From the NCBI GenBank assembly GCA_964541605.1, contig CAZIQY010000003.1, positions 1 through 64,000 of the forward strand: a stretch of 64,000 nucleotides of DNA, in the 5' to 3' direction. The notes under the pieces are model-generated. The model saw only the letters and a list, made by a program, of their open reading frames with translations, was not told the origin of the DNA and did not search any database. Shown one piece after another: positions 35,530-43,749 of the stretch (within the stretch, counting starts at the first letter, position 1; every line of letters begins with the position of its first letter). The translations under genes and the position numbers were made by a program. Origin of the DNA: CAZIQY01 sp964541605 (GTDB lineage Bacteria > Desulfobacterota > Syntrophia > Syntrophales > UBA2185).

Positions 35530-36981
35530 ATGTCCGAATACCGTAAGATCGTCCTATTCGCCGCGGGAATGACCCTCTACATATCAGGGCTTTTTACGAA
35601 CGTCGTTGCAGATCCCGACCTGTGGGGCTACCTTGCCTTCGGCAGGCTTTTCTGGGAAAGTAATCAATTCCCCTACCATGATGTTTATTCCTACATTCCG
35701 ACCAAAGAACTCTGGGTGTATCACGAATGGCTCACGGGAGTCCTTTTTTACCCCGTCTATCACTGGGCGGCGGGAACGGGACTCCAGGCGCTGCGGTATG
35801 CAATCATCCTCCTGACCGTCGGACTCGTCTTCATGGCGGCGATGAAGCGGAGAAGCAAGCCCGTGCCCGCCATGATCGTCCTGTTTCTGTCGGCCAATGC
35901 CCTCACGTACGGTTATTCTCCCGTCAGAGCCCAGGTCTTCACCTACCTGTTCTTTGCCTTGTCCATTTACATTCTGGAAAGGTGCAAGAAAGAACAGACA
36001 TTCACTTTACTCTGGTGGCTGTTACCCGTTTATCTCATGTGGTGCAACGCACACGGCGGCTTTCCGGCAGGTCTCGGTCTCCTGGCATTGTACGCCGCAG
36101 GTGAAGCCCTGTCCGGTCGAAGCGCCCTTCCCTACCTTCTTGCATTGACGGCTTCGGCGATGGTAACGCTCATCAACCCTTATGGAATCGATTACTGGCG
36201 CTACACCATAGATGCCGTCTCCATGCCGCGTCCGGACATCATTGAATGGATGTCCATCCCGACGGCCATAAAGAGCGGCAAATTCATAGAGGCGAGCACC
36301 CTTTTTATATCTTTTCTCGTCATTTCCGCTCTTTTGATCATCCGGCACGGCAGGCGCAATTATACGGAGATTCTTGTTTTGGCGGTAACGGCCTGTCTGG
36401 GTTTCATGCATATCCGGCATTCCATTTTTTTCTTTCTAACTTTCGGAGCTTATGTTCCCGTCATCCTCTCGGACTTTTTCAACTCACTGAAAACGGAGTC
36501 CGAAAAGTATCGGCGCCTGCCCACTGTTACCCGGTTTGCCTGGCCGCTTGCAGTGCTTCTGTTCGCCCTCCTGTCACTGTCGTCGTTTGCAAAATTTGTC
36601 CTGACACCCTCCCTCAGCATCCTGACTCCCCAGCCATACTATCCCGTGGGAGCCCTTCAATGGATAAACGCCCATCAGTGGAAAGGCAACATCCTTCCCC
36701 ACTTTGACTGGGGAGAATTCCTGATATGGAACTGCCATCCGGACAGCCGCGTCGGCATGGATGGCCGTTTTGAAACCGTCTATAAAAAAAGTGATCATGA
36801 GGAATATTTCAATTTCCTGCTGGGTCGCAATGACTGGGGACGATTTCTGGAGAGATATCCACATGATATGGTCCTCATCAGACCGAACACACAGACGGAT
36901 GTTCTGATGAGAAGACATCCCGGATGGCAGTTAACTTACGAAGACGAAGGCTGCGTTATTTTTCTGCAGAAAAAGAAATGA
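35530..36981 (+). CDS. Polytopic membrane protein, GT-C-like
   Basis: A 483-residue membrane protein with about ten helices and a C-terminal soluble domain of about 100 residues (HFDWGEFLIWNCHPDSRVGMDGRFETVY...). The first periplasmic loop holds ADPDLWGYLAFGR, an acidic motif placed where GT-C glycosyltransferases bind the lipid-phosphate donor, and a later HEWLTG motif. Homologous 'hypothetical membrane' proteins occur in polysaccharide loci of deltaproteobacteria. The start is uncertain: I use the ATG at 35530 (MSEYRKIVLF); an in-frame ATG at 35452 would add 26 residues. It precedes a polyprenyl-phosphate sugar synthase-like GT2 by 45 bp, which supports a lipid-linked sugar donor. Confidence 0.65.
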   Translation: MSEYRKIVLFAAGMTLYISGLFTNVVADPDLWGYLAFGRLFWESNQFPYHDVYSYIPTKELWVYHEWLTGVLFYPVYHWAAGTGLQALRYAIILLTVGLVFMAAMKRRSKPVPAMIVLFLSANALTYGYSPVRAQVFTYLFFALSIYILERCKKEQTFTLLWWLLPVYLMWCNAHGGFPAGLGLLALYAAGEALSGRSALPYLLALTASAMVTLINPYGIDYWRYTIDAVSMPRPDIIEWMSIPTAIKSGKFIEASTLFISFLVISALLIIRHGRRNYTEILVLAVTACLGFMHIRHSIFFFLTFGAYVPVILSDFFNSLKTESEKYRRLPTVTRFAWPLAVLLFALLSLSSFAKFVLTPSLSILTPQPYYPVGALQWINAHQWKGNILPHFDWGEFLIWNCHPDSRVGMDGRFETVYKKSDHEEYFNFLLGRNDWGRFLERYPHDMVLIRPNTQTDVLMRRHPGWQLTYEDEGCVIFLQKKK

Positions 36982-37026
36982 ATAGCATTGCATTCAAGCA
37001 GATAGGTATTATATAAATACAGACAA

Positions 37027-37740
37027 ATGAACCCTTCAAGTCATCTCCATACCGATTTTACATTGACTGTTCTCATTCCCGTATTCAATGAACGGGATAC
37101 CATCAGAATGGCTCTCGATGCCGTTTTGGCATCACCCTACAAAAAAGAGATTATCATCATTGACGACGGATCCACAGACGGCACCCGCGAGATTATTCAG
37201 AAAGTCCATCATCCTGACGTCAGAGTCCTCTTTCATGATAAAAACTCCGGTAAGGGCAGAGCGATACAAACAGGTTTCACACACGCGACGGGAGACATCG
37301 TTCTCGTCCAGGATGCGGACCTGGAATACGACCCTTCCGAATACCCCGCCTTGCTTCAACCGATACTCATAGGCAAGGCCGACGTCGTGTATGGATCCCG
37401 GTTCGCCGGGCATGGCGCCCATCGGGTTCTTTATTTCTGGCATTATGTCGGCAATCGATTTTTAACCCTGCTTTCCAATATATTAACCGACCTCAACCTT
37501 ACAGATATGGAGTGCTGCTACAAGGTTTTTACAAAAAAGGCCCTGGAAGGCATTCATATCAATGAAAGCCGTTTCGGTTTCGACCCGGAAATTACAGCCA
37601 AAATCGCCGGAAAGAAGCTGCGTATTTACGAAGTTCCCATATCCTATTACGGCAGAACATACGAGGAAGGGAAAAAGATAGGCTGGAGGGACGGTGTGCG
37701 GGCTTTGTGGTGTATCTTGAAATATAACCTGTTTAAATAG
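37027..37740 (+). CDS. Family 2 glycosyltransferase (DPM1/polyprenyl-phosphate sugar synthase-like)
   Basis: A 237-residue soluble GT-A enzyme. It has TVLIPVFNERDTIR at the start, IIIDDGSTDGT, VQDADLEYDPSEY (donor/metal Asp pair) and the late FDPEITAKIAGKKLRIYEVPISYYGRTYEEGKKIGW region, characteristic of dolichol/polyprenyl-phosphate mannose or glucose synthases without membrane helices. It would transfer a sugar from a nucleotide donor to undecaprenyl phosphate on the cytoplasmic face. It follows a GT-C-like membrane gene, and two TPR GT-C-like genes converge on it from the other side. A strong terminator sits just after the stop. Confidence 0.85.
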   Translation: MNPSSHLHTDFTLTVLIPVFNERDTIRMALDAVLASPYKKEIIIIDDGSTDGTREIIQKVHHPDVRVLFHDKNSGKGRAIQTGFTHATGDIVLVQDADLEYDPSEYPALLQPILIGKADVVYGSRFAGHGAHRVLYFWHYVGNRFLTLLSNILTDLNLTDMECCYKVFTKKALEGIHINESRFGFDPEITAKIAGKKLRIYEVPISYYGRTYEEGKKIGWRDGVRALWCILKYNLFK

Positions 37741-37760
37741 GAAAATTAAAAGAGGAGTAT

Positions 37761-37812
37761 CAGGCAACTGCATACGAGTGACCCTCAGGGACACGGCTTG
37801 CCTGTTTTTTTT
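37761..37812 (+). terminator. Rho-independent terminator after the GT2 gene
   Basis: CAGGCAA at 37761-37767 pairs with TTGCCTG at 37798-37804, followed by eight T (37805-37812). Within the loop CCC-tca-GGG (37782-37790) forms a second stem. The element overlaps the last 28 bp of the convergent TPR gene, whose stop codon lies within the inner hairpin. Confidence 0.75.
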
Positions 37813-39659
37813 GAAGCCGTTGCCATCTTGTGGAAATGGCGGGCCATTACCTCATTTTTTTTTGTCGCAAACACATCTGACATTAACAAATACGCCTTCA
37901 CAGGCTCTTCCTCCGAAACAATCGCTTTTTGAGCCTCTTTCAAGGCTACATCGGGATAACCCTGGAAAAGCAGGATTTTACCCATGTTGATATGGAAAAA
38001 GCTTCTATTCGGTGCAAGGGATATCGCCTTTTCCATCATATCCTGAGCTTTCACCGGCAGTCCCCTTCTCATCAGAACGATCGCCTTGCTGTTGTAGAGG
38101 TCGGCATTTGAAGAAATGCCCTCGAGAGCTTTCTCGATATGTACAAGCGCTTTCTCGTCATCACCGGTCATTGTATGGTATTTTCCCAGAAGTTCATGCG
38201 TCTTGTATATTTTGGAAACATCGGCGACGGCAGGAGACTCAAGGGCTTTGGTCAAAGCTGCAAAGGCTTCGGGAAAACGGCCTGCCGTTAGAAAGGCTGC
38301 CCCCAGATTATTCTGCACGACGTCGAGATGAGACACCTTTTCCGCATTATCGCTCCAGAGGGAGATGTCGTCCTTCAGGATGTTGTTCTGGATGAACACC
38401 GTCACACCCAGAAGGATCATGACCACCGTCACGGATGACGACACAAGCAGAAACATCCTCCGCCGATCCGAAAAATAATCAAGACCATAAACAACCAGAA
38501 CCGACAAAGGAACAAACAGCAGCATGGAGGGAAGATAATTCCGGTGCTCGTAAACAAGCTCCAGGGAAAGAAATGATCCTTCAATCAAATGGTTCAGAAA
38601 GAAAAAGAAAATACAGTAGGCAATCAGAGGCCGCCTCCGGGAAACCAATCCCGCAAAAACCAGAATCAATAAAATCACGACAATCGCCGCAAGGGTCGTC
38701 CAGGGATCAAAAAAAGACTTCGAAATTGCCATGTCATGGAGCAGCATCAACCGCGACGTGATGGGATAAAGGAGCAGAGAAATATAAAACAAAATCACCC
38801 GCGGCTGGGTCAAAACCCGCTCTAACATCGTGAAAGGTCTGAGTTCATAATCCCCCACAATGGAAGAAAAATCCCAATACATCAACCCGACCGCCGGAAC
38901 AAACAATAAAGCCAGAAGACACCACGCCCAGTTCTTCCTGATATGCTCAACCGTCACTCCCTGAATCAGAAAAAGATCAAACAGAAAAATGCTCACGGAC
39001 ACCATGGCCGCATTCTCCTTCGATCCAATAGACAACACAGCACAAAAAACAGCAAGAACGTAAAACACAACGTTCTTCCATGTCCTGTCCCCCGTCCTCC
39101 CCTTCAAATAAAAATACATGGCCATGATGTAGAACATGGCCGTCATGCTGGCCATCCTCTGAACAATATAGGTCACCGCCATGACCTGAACGGGATTGAT
39201 GGCCCAGAACACCGTGGAAAGAAGGGCGATGGAATAGGCATTCTTCTCATAACGCCCCTCAAGAAGAGGCAGCTTCAGGGTGTTGTAAAGAAAAAGAAAC
39301 AAAAATATGGAAGCAATGTAGTGAATGAAAAAATTGACCACATGGTAACCGAAGACGTTCAGGCCATCCATATAGTAGTTCAGGGCAAAACTGAAATACG
39401 AAAGGGGCCGCTGCCACTTGGTAATGCCACCGATCCCGTAAAGACCCGGCTCAATCTCCTGCCAGGATAAAGTGTTGATGTGAACTTTGGAATTCTCCAC
39501 AATGTTGATGTAATCGTCAAAATGCCAGGAACAATCAAAACCGTTGCCGTATATGAGAAACAAAAGAAGAAACAGGAGAACGGACGCAAAGACGCCATTC
39601 CGAATCTTCTGAAACGGCCAGCGGATTTTCAAGTCAAAGTCGTTTTCTTTATTGATCAT
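37785..39659 (-). CDS. GT-C-like membrane protein with C-terminal TPRs (copy B of a tandem pair)
   Basis: A 624-residue integral membrane protein. A short N-terminal segment precedes about eleven hydrophobic helices (residues 28-420) with the FDDYINIVEN acidic motif, KWQRPLSYFSFALNYYMDG and NPVQVMAVTYIVQRM. From about 440 come TPR-like repeats (NNLGAAFLTAGRFPEAFAAL, HELLGKYHTMTGDDEKAL, INMGKILLFQGYPDVAL). Residues about 28-438 are identical to the neighbouring gene at 39734-41623, while the N-terminal 27 residues and the TPR part differ. A glycosyltransferase acting on a periplasmic acceptor is inferred from the fold shared with TMTC proteins. It lies 74 bp downstream of its twin. Confidence 0.75.
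   Translation of the reverse strand: MINKENDFDLKIRWPFQKIRNGVFASVLLFLLLFLIYGNGFDCSWHFDDYINIVENSKVHINTLSWQEIEPGLYGIGGITKWQRPLSYFSFALNYYMDGLNVFGYHVVNFFIHYIASIFLFLFLYNTLKLPLLEGRYEKNAYSIALLSTVFWAINPVQVMAVTYIVQRMASMTAMFYIMAMYFYLKGRTGDRTWKNVVFYVLAVFCAVLSIGSKENAAMVSVSIFLFDLFLIQGVTVEHIRKNWAWCLLALLFVPAVGLMYWDFSSIVGDYELRPFTMLERVLTQPRVILFYISLLLYPITSRLMLLHDMAISKSFFDPWTTLAAIVVILLILVFAGLVSRRRPLIAYCIFFFFLNHLIEGSFLSLELVYEHRNYLPSMLLFVPLSVLVVYGLDYFSDRRRMFLLVSSSVTVVMILLGVTVFIQNNILKDDISLWSDNAEKVSHLDVVQNNLGAAFLTAGRFPEAFAALTKALESPAVADVSKIYKTHELLGKYHTMTGDDEKALVHIEKALEGISSNADLYNSKAIVLMRRGLPVKAQDMMEKAISLAPNRSFFHINMGKILLFQGYPDVALKEAQKAIVSEEEPVKAYLLMSDVFATKKNEVMARHFHKMATASKKTGKPCP
38346..39576 (-). repeat. 1,231-bp duplicated block, copy B
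   Basis: This block matches 40310-41540 with a constant offset of 1,964 bp; I saw no mismatch. The borders are sharp: immediately outside, 38345 (c) differs from 40309 (t) and 39577 (a) from 41541 (g). It covers the membrane-spanning part of the TPR gene in the same codon positions as copy A. Confidence 0.95.
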
Positions 39660-39674
39660 GCTTCCTTAAAAATA

Positions 39675-39705
39675 AGATTTCTCCCTTCGGTCGAAATGAC
39701 AAAGT
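39675..39705. repeat. Degenerate dispersed-repeat fragment
   Basis: The gap between the twin genes contains ATTTC...TTCGGTC-GAAATGAC, where ATTTC and GAAAT pair. It resembles the tail of the TTTCTC...CGAAATGACA repeats seen in many bacteria. Only the pairing is seen directly. Confidence 0.35.
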
Positions 39706-39733
39706 GAGCGTTTTGCTCCCGTACGGAATGGTG

Positions 39734-41623
39734 TCATATATGGTCATAACTTTCACATAACGAATCTTTCAAGCTTAATCCTGCTCCCAGTCTCTGGAAG
39801 TGCTCCGCTGTTTTGATGTCCTTTTTCATTCTGTATGCCTCTGAAAAAATGACATAGGGTTTTAATGAATTCCTGCTCAGCATAAGCGCCTGCCGTGCCT
39901 CCCTGATGGCAGCGTCCGGGTGCCCCTGTTTCAAGAGAATACGGCCGAGCGTCAGTTGATACGCATGCGAATGGGGTCGGATGGTAATGCCAATACGTAT
40001 GATTTTTTCGGCATCGACGAGCCGGTCCCTTCTCATCATGATTTCGGCCATCCTGTTGTAAACAGGGGCAAAAGTCGGTCTGAACTGAAGGGCCTTCTGA
40101 TAATGAACCATTGCTTTATCGTCATCGCCATTCAAGAGATAGTATTCCCCCAACAACCCATGCGTCTTTGCCTTCGCCGTAACATCCATAACCGTAAAGG
40201 ATTCCAGCGCACTGGTCAGTTCTGCAAAAGCCTCGGGGAAGCGGCCCGCTATAAAATAGGATGTGCCCAGATTCTGGCGCACATGGTGGAGATTCGGCGC
40301 CTTTTCGATATTATCGCTCCAGAGGGAGATGTCGTCCTTCAGGATGTTGTTCTGGATGAACACCGTCACACCCAGAAGGATCATGACCACCGTCACGGAT
40401 GACGACACAAGCAGAAACATCCTCCGCCGATCCGAAAAATAATCAAGACCATAAACAACCAGAACCGACAAAGGAACAAACAGCAGCATGGAGGGAAGAT
40501 AATTCCGGTGCTCGTAAACAAGCTCCAGGGAAAGAAATGATCCTTCAATCAAATGGTTCAGAAAGAAAAAGAAAATACAGTAGGCAATCAGAGGCCGCCT
40601 CCGGGAAACCAATCCCGCAAAAACCAGAATCAATAAAATCACGACAATCGCCGCAAGGGTCGTCCAGGGATCAAAAAAAGACTTCGAAATTGCCATGTCA
40701 TGGAGCAGCATCAACCGCGACGTGATGGGATAAAGGAGCAGAGAAATATAAAACAAAATCACCCGCGGCTGGGTCAAAACCCGCTCTAACATCGTGAAAG
40801 GTCTGAGTTCATAATCCCCCACAATGGAAGAAAAATCCCAATACATCAACCCGACCGCCGGAACAAACAATAAAGCCAGAAGACACCACGCCCAGTTCTT
40901 CCTGATATGCTCAACCGTCACTCCCTGAATCAGAAAAAGATCAAACAGAAAAATGCTCACGGACACCATGGCCGCATTCTCCTTCGATCCAATAGACAAC
41001 ACAGCACAAAAAACAGCAAGAACGTAAAACACAACGTTCTTCCATGTCCTGTCCCCCGTCCTCCCCTTCAAATAAAAATACATGGCCATGATGTAGAACA
41101 TGGCCGTCATGCTGGCCATCCTCTGAACAATATAGGTCACCGCCATGACCTGAACGGGATTGATGGCCCAGAACACCGTGGAAAGAAGGGCGATGGAATA
41201 GGCATTCTTCTCATAACGCCCCTCAAGAAGAGGCAGCTTCAGGGTGTTGTAAAGAAAAAGAAACAAAAATATGGAAGCAATGTAGTGAATGAAAAAATTG
41301 ACCACATGGTAACCGAAGACGTTCAGGCCATCCATATAGTAGTTCAGGGCAAAACTGAAATACGAAAGGGGCCGCTGCCACTTGGTAATGCCACCGATCC
41401 CGTAAAGACCCGGCTCAATCTCCTGCCAGGATAAAGTGTTGATGTGAACTTTGGAATTCTCCACAATGTTGATGTAATCGTCAAAATGCCAGGAACAATC
41501 AAAACCGTTGCCGTATATGAGAAACAAAAGAAGAAACAGGGATAAAAAAGAAAAAACATGACGCCTCATTCCCGTTTTCTTCCATGGCGTTTTCAGGGAA
41601 AAATCCCTATCCCGATCGATCAT
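39734..41623 (-). CDS. GT-C-like membrane protein with C-terminal TPRs (copy A of a tandem pair)
   Basis: A 629-residue twin of the gene at 37785-39659. Residues about 28-438, the membrane domain with FDDYINIVEN and NPVQVMAVTYIVQRM, are identical in DNA as well as protein. The N-terminal 27 residues (MIDRDRDFSLKTPW...) and the TPR tail (RQNLGTSYFIAGRFPEAFAEL, HGLLGEYYLLNGDDDKAM, LTLGRILLKQGHPDAAI) are homologous but clearly diverged. It starts 70 bp after the type IV pilin stop, with the pilin terminator between. This position makes the pilin a candidate acceptor for a sugar it transfers; that is inference. Confidence 0.75.
   Translation of the reverse strand: MIDRDRDFSLKTPWKKTGMRRHVFSFLSLFLLLFLIYGNGFDCSWHFDDYINIVENSKVHINTLSWQEIEPGLYGIGGITKWQRPLSYFSFALNYYMDGLNVFGYHVVNFFIHYIASIFLFLFLYNTLKLPLLEGRYEKNAYSIALLSTVFWAINPVQVMAVTYIVQRMASMTAMFYIMAMYFYLKGRTGDRTWKNVVFYVLAVFCAVLSIGSKENAAMVSVSIFLFDLFLIQGVTVEHIRKNWAWCLLALLFVPAVGLMYWDFSSIVGDYELRPFTMLERVLTQPRVILFYISLLLYPITSRLMLLHDMAISKSFFDPWTTLAAIVVILLILVFAGLVSRRRPLIAYCIFFFFLNHLIEGSFLSLELVYEHRNYLPSMLLFVPLSVLVVYGLDYFSDRRRMFLLVSSSVTVVMILLGVTVFIQNNILKDDISLWSDNIEKAPNLHHVRQNLGTSYFIAGRFPEAFAELTSALESFTVMDVTAKAKTHGLLGEYYLLNGDDDKAMVHYQKALQFRPTFAPVYNRMAEIMMRRDRLVDAEKIIRIGITIRPHSHAYQLTLGRILLKQGHPDAAIREARQALMLSRNSLKPYVIFSEAYRMKKDIKTAEHFQRLGAGLSLKDSLCESYDHI
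40310..41540 (-). repeat. 1,231-bp duplicated block, copy A
   Basis: Second copy of the block at 38346-39576, inside the upstream twin gene at the same codon positions (about residues 28-438). The identity includes synonymous positions, so the exchange or duplication is very recent compared with the flanking coding ends. Confidence 0.95.
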
Positions 41624-41643
41624 GAGCCGCTATTTCGGTTTAC

Positions 41644-41676
41644 AAAAAAAGGGGTAAGGTTTGACACCTTACCCCC
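41644..41676 (-). terminator. Rho-independent terminator of the pilin gene
   Basis: On the minus strand a 9-bp perfect stem (GGGGTAAGG/CCTTACCCC, 41667-41675 with 41651-41659) and a 7-nt loop are followed by seven T (A-run 41644-41650). It lies 17 bp after the pilin stop and before the TPR gene. Confidence 0.92.
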
Positions 41677-41692
41677 GGTGTGACATCAACCA

Positions 41693-42070
41693 TCATGGTA
41701 ACTGTGTAATCGTACCTGCATTGTCAATTGTAAATGTCGAACCACCGCCAGTATGTGACGCCGCCATAGAAAGCCCTGCTATGGTGCCGGTAGTAACCGT
41801 CATTGTTACGTTTGCTTCCTGTCTGAAACCATACGTTGAAAGACCGGCTGTGTCAACGGTTCCTCCGGGTGAATCACTGAAAAACGCCTGCGCCGATGTG
41901 TAGGCATTCTTTACGGCTGACCGTGCTGCCGTGTTGTAACCTCTGGTCCTGTATGCCGTAAACTGCGGGATCGCGATGGCAGCCAGAATACCGATAATCG
42001 CGATAACGATCATCAGTTCGATCAGCGTAAAACCCTTCTTCCCTCTTTTCTTACGAAGTACACGAATCAT
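41693..42070 (-). CDS. pilA: Type IV pilin (PilA-like major pilin)
   Basis: A 125-residue prepilin. A short basic leader (MIRVLRKKRGKKG) ends at the prepilin peptidase site G|FTLIEL, with Glu5 of the mature protein present. The hydrophobic helix MIVIAIIGILAAIAIPQF that forms the pilus core follows. The mature domain is about 110 residues, Thr/Ser/Gly-rich in its second half (TVTTGTIAGLSMAASHTGGGSTF), and lacks the Cys pair seen in Pseudomonas pilins. Its length falls between the short Geobacter PilA and longer pilins. The Ser/Thr-rich C-terminus offers many O-glycosylation sites. It has a consensus RpoN promoter upstream and a terminator after its stop. Confidence 0.93.
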   Translation of the reverse strand: MIRVLRKKRGKKGFTLIELMIVIAIIGILAAIAIPQFTAYRTRGYNTAARSAVKNAYTSAQAFFSDSPGGTVDTAGLSTYGFRQEANVTMTVTTGTIAGLSMAASHTGGGSTFTIDNAGTITQLP

Positions 42071-42222
42071 ATTATTTCTCCTTTTTTAAATTTTCAGTCT
42101 TTTTAAGTTTCAAAAGCAATTCCTTTCGATTTTCTCCACGAAGATATAATGCCCCTCACCACCCCCTCGCTTTTTTAAAGTCCGAATTCTATCGAAATGA
42201 AAACCACTTGTTTCAGGTATAG

Positions 42223-42240
42223 TAGCAATTAACATACCAG
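42223..42240 (-). promoter_or_regulatory. Sigma-54 (RpoN) promoter of pilA
   Basis: On the minus strand CTGGTATGTTAATTGCTA matches the RpoN -24/-12 consensus: GG (42238-42237) and GC (42226-42225) are separated by exactly 10 nt, with TTGCT at the -12 box. Transcription would start near 42213, leaving a leader of about 140 nt. pilA is RpoN/PilR-controlled in several well-studied bacteria. Confidence 0.75.
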
Positions 42241-42416
42241 ACAGACGTCTATCACCCATCTTATATAAAACCAGGCTGCATTGCCTGTTATTTTGAAAGA
42301 TTAGATAAAAATGACCAGCGCGCCACTATGGGTGATATTCTCAGCCTATCAACCGAAAACGGTCATTTTCACCAGCCATCCGTAAATTTCACCCTGTCAA
42401 AAAAATATTTCTTATC

Positions 42417-42445
42417 TTGACAGTCATCCATGGATACCATTATAG
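42417..42445 (+). promoter_or_regulatory. Sigma-70 promoter of queD-folE2
   Basis: A perfect TTGACA (42417-42422), a 17-nt spacer and TTATAG (42440-42445) lie about 80 bp before the queD GTG. The spacing is ideal. Confidence 0.7.
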
Positions 42446-42524
42446 GATTACCTTATAATACCAATATAAAAAAAGATCAAGCAAGGATGTAGCGTTTCTG
42501 TAATATATCCGGACGGGAGGATCG

Positions 42525-42902
42525 GTGTACGAAGTTACCATTAAAAAGTCTTTTTCCGCAGCCCATGTATTGAAAGAAATCGGCGGCAAATGCGAAGAGC
42601 TGCACGGCCACAACTTTGTGGTCGAGGTCTCTGTCATTTCTTGCGAATTGAACGCGGAAGGCATATTGATCGATTTCAGGATATTGAAAAAGTGGACCGA
42701 CGAAATTATAGATGAGCTTGATCATAAATATCTGAATGACATCGAACACTTCAAAGGAATTAATCCGACATCGGAGATCATCGCCAAATTCATCTATGAC
42801 AGGATTTCAAAAAAAATACACCGCCATCATCTTGACGTATCCCGCGTCACGGTGTGGGAATCGGAGAATGCACGGGTTTCATATAGCGGCAACATAAGAT
42901 GA
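42525..42902 (+). CDS. queD: 6-carboxy-5,6,7,8-tetrahydropterin synthase (QueD)
   Basis: A 125-residue QueD/PTPS family enzyme. It converts 7,8-dihydroneopterin triphosphate to 6-carboxytetrahydropterin, the second step towards preQ0 and queuosine. Zinc ligands are His14 (SAAH) and His27/His29 in ELHGHNF; Cys23 in GKCEELHGH is the catalytic thiol; VWESENARVSY near the end is the family's substrate-binding Glu motif. The start is a GTG 4 bp after GGGAGG. It overlaps folE2 by 4 bp (ATGA), so its own substrate is made by the next gene. queC and queE are not in the window, but queA and tgt are 9 kb downstream. Confidence 0.93.
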   Translation: MYEVTIKKSFSAAHVLKEIGGKCEELHGHNFVVEVSVISCELNAEGILIDFRILKKWTDEIIDELDHKYLNDIEHFKGINPTSEIIAKFIYDRISKKIHRHHLDVSRVTVWESENARVSYSGNIR

Positions 42903-43696
42903 TTGACATTCAAAACCAGCGAGATCACAGAAATATCGATATCAAAAAGGTCGGTGTCAAGGGGATAAAATATCCCATTGTCGTTCTCGATCGCAATCGC
43001 GGCACACAGTCCGTAAACGCCACCATAAATATCTATGTCAATCTTCCCCACCATTTTAAGGGGACACATATGAGCAGGTTCGTAGAAATCCTGAATGACT
43101 TCAGAGGACAGATCAATATAAAAACGTTTCATACGATTCTTGAAAAGATCAGGGATAAACTTCATGCAAAGTCGTCTCACATGGAGATCGAATTTCCATA
43201 TTTTATTGAAAAAACTGCCCCTGTTTCGGGAGCAAAAAGCCTCATGGAGTACAGATGCTCATTTTGTGGACAAAATGATGGAAACAAAACGGATTTTCTG
43301 GTGGGCGTCGTGGTTCCCGTCACGACGGTATGCCCCTGTTCCAAGGAAATAAGCAATATGGGGGCCCATAATCAGAGGAGCATCGTCACAGTGAAGGTAA
43401 GATTCAGGAAGTTTTTCTGGATAGAGGATCTTATCAGGATGGTGGAAGATTCGGCAAGCGGTGAAGTGTATTCCCTTCTGAAAAGAGTGGATGAAAAATA
43501 CGTGACGGAAAAAGCATATGAAAATCCCATGTTTGTAGAAGATGTTGTCAGAAATACTGCCGAACAATTGAACAAAGATAATAATTTTATCTGGTACAGT
43601 ATTGAGGCGGAAAACTTTGAAAGTATTCACAATCACAGCGCATATGCCTTCGTGGAAAAAAATTCCGTTCCAGGTTCCCGACACGTTAACTATTGA
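42899..43696 (+). CDS. folE2: GTP cyclohydrolase IB (FolE2 / MptA family)
   Basis: A 265-residue type IB GTP cyclohydrolase converting GTP to 7,8-dihydroneopterin triphosphate, the first step for both folate and queuosine. The key motif is VCPCSKEISNMGAHNQRS, with Cys145 and Cys147 and the conserved Glu/His set; this is unrelated in sequence to FolE. The family uses Mn or Zn, and it often replaces FolE under zinc limitation. Coupled 4-bp overlap with queD suggests dedication to queuosine synthesis. Length is usual (about 260). I saw no Zur box ahead of the operon, which has a sigma-70 promoter. Confidence 0.93.
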   Translation: MIDIQNQRDHRNIDIKKVGVKGIKYPIVVLDRNRGTQSVNATINIYVNLPHHFKGTHMSRFVEILNDFRGQINIKTFHTILEKIRDKLHAKSSHMEIEFPYFIEKTAPVSGAKSLMEYRCSFCGQNDGNKTDFLVGVVVPVTTVCPCSKEISNMGAHNQRSIVTVKVRFRKFFWIEDLIRMVEDSASGEVYSLLKRVDEKYVTEKAYENPMFVEDVVRNTAEQLNKDNNFIWYSIEAENFESIHNHSAYAFVEKNSVPGSRHVNY

Positions 43697-43714
43697 ACCT
43701 GTTTTCATTTTCCT

Positions 43715-43743
43715 TTGACAAAATGCCTGTAATCTTTTAATTG
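43715..43743 (+). promoter_or_regulatory. Possible promoter of nadE
   Basis: TTGACA (43715-43720), 17 nt, then TAATTG (43738-43743), a poor -10 box. Transcription would begin at about 43750, which is the nadE ATG itself, and no Shine-Dalgarno sequence precedes that ATG. A leaderless transcript is conceivable. Confidence 0.35.
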
Positions 43744-43749
43744 TTTAGT

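Larger units (their letters stand above)
42071..42524. other. Divergent intergenic region between pilA and queD
   Basis: This 454-bp region holds the pilA leader with an AGGAG site, the RpoN promoter (42223-42240) and the queD promoter (42417-42445). No gene is visible in it. I found no convincing preQ1 riboswitch ahead of queD. Confidence 0.6.

Noticed and set aside
38435..41434. Long open frames antisense to the twin TPR genes, identical in both copies
   Set aside because: They occur because the 1,231-bp blocks are identical. They have no ribosome-binding sites and low-complexity Lys/Gln/His composition, and the opposite strand encodes a clear membrane protein.
42446..42524. A preQ1 riboswitch before queD
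   Set aside because: I saw neither the preQ1-I H-type pseudoknot pattern nor the preQ1-II elements in the leader.
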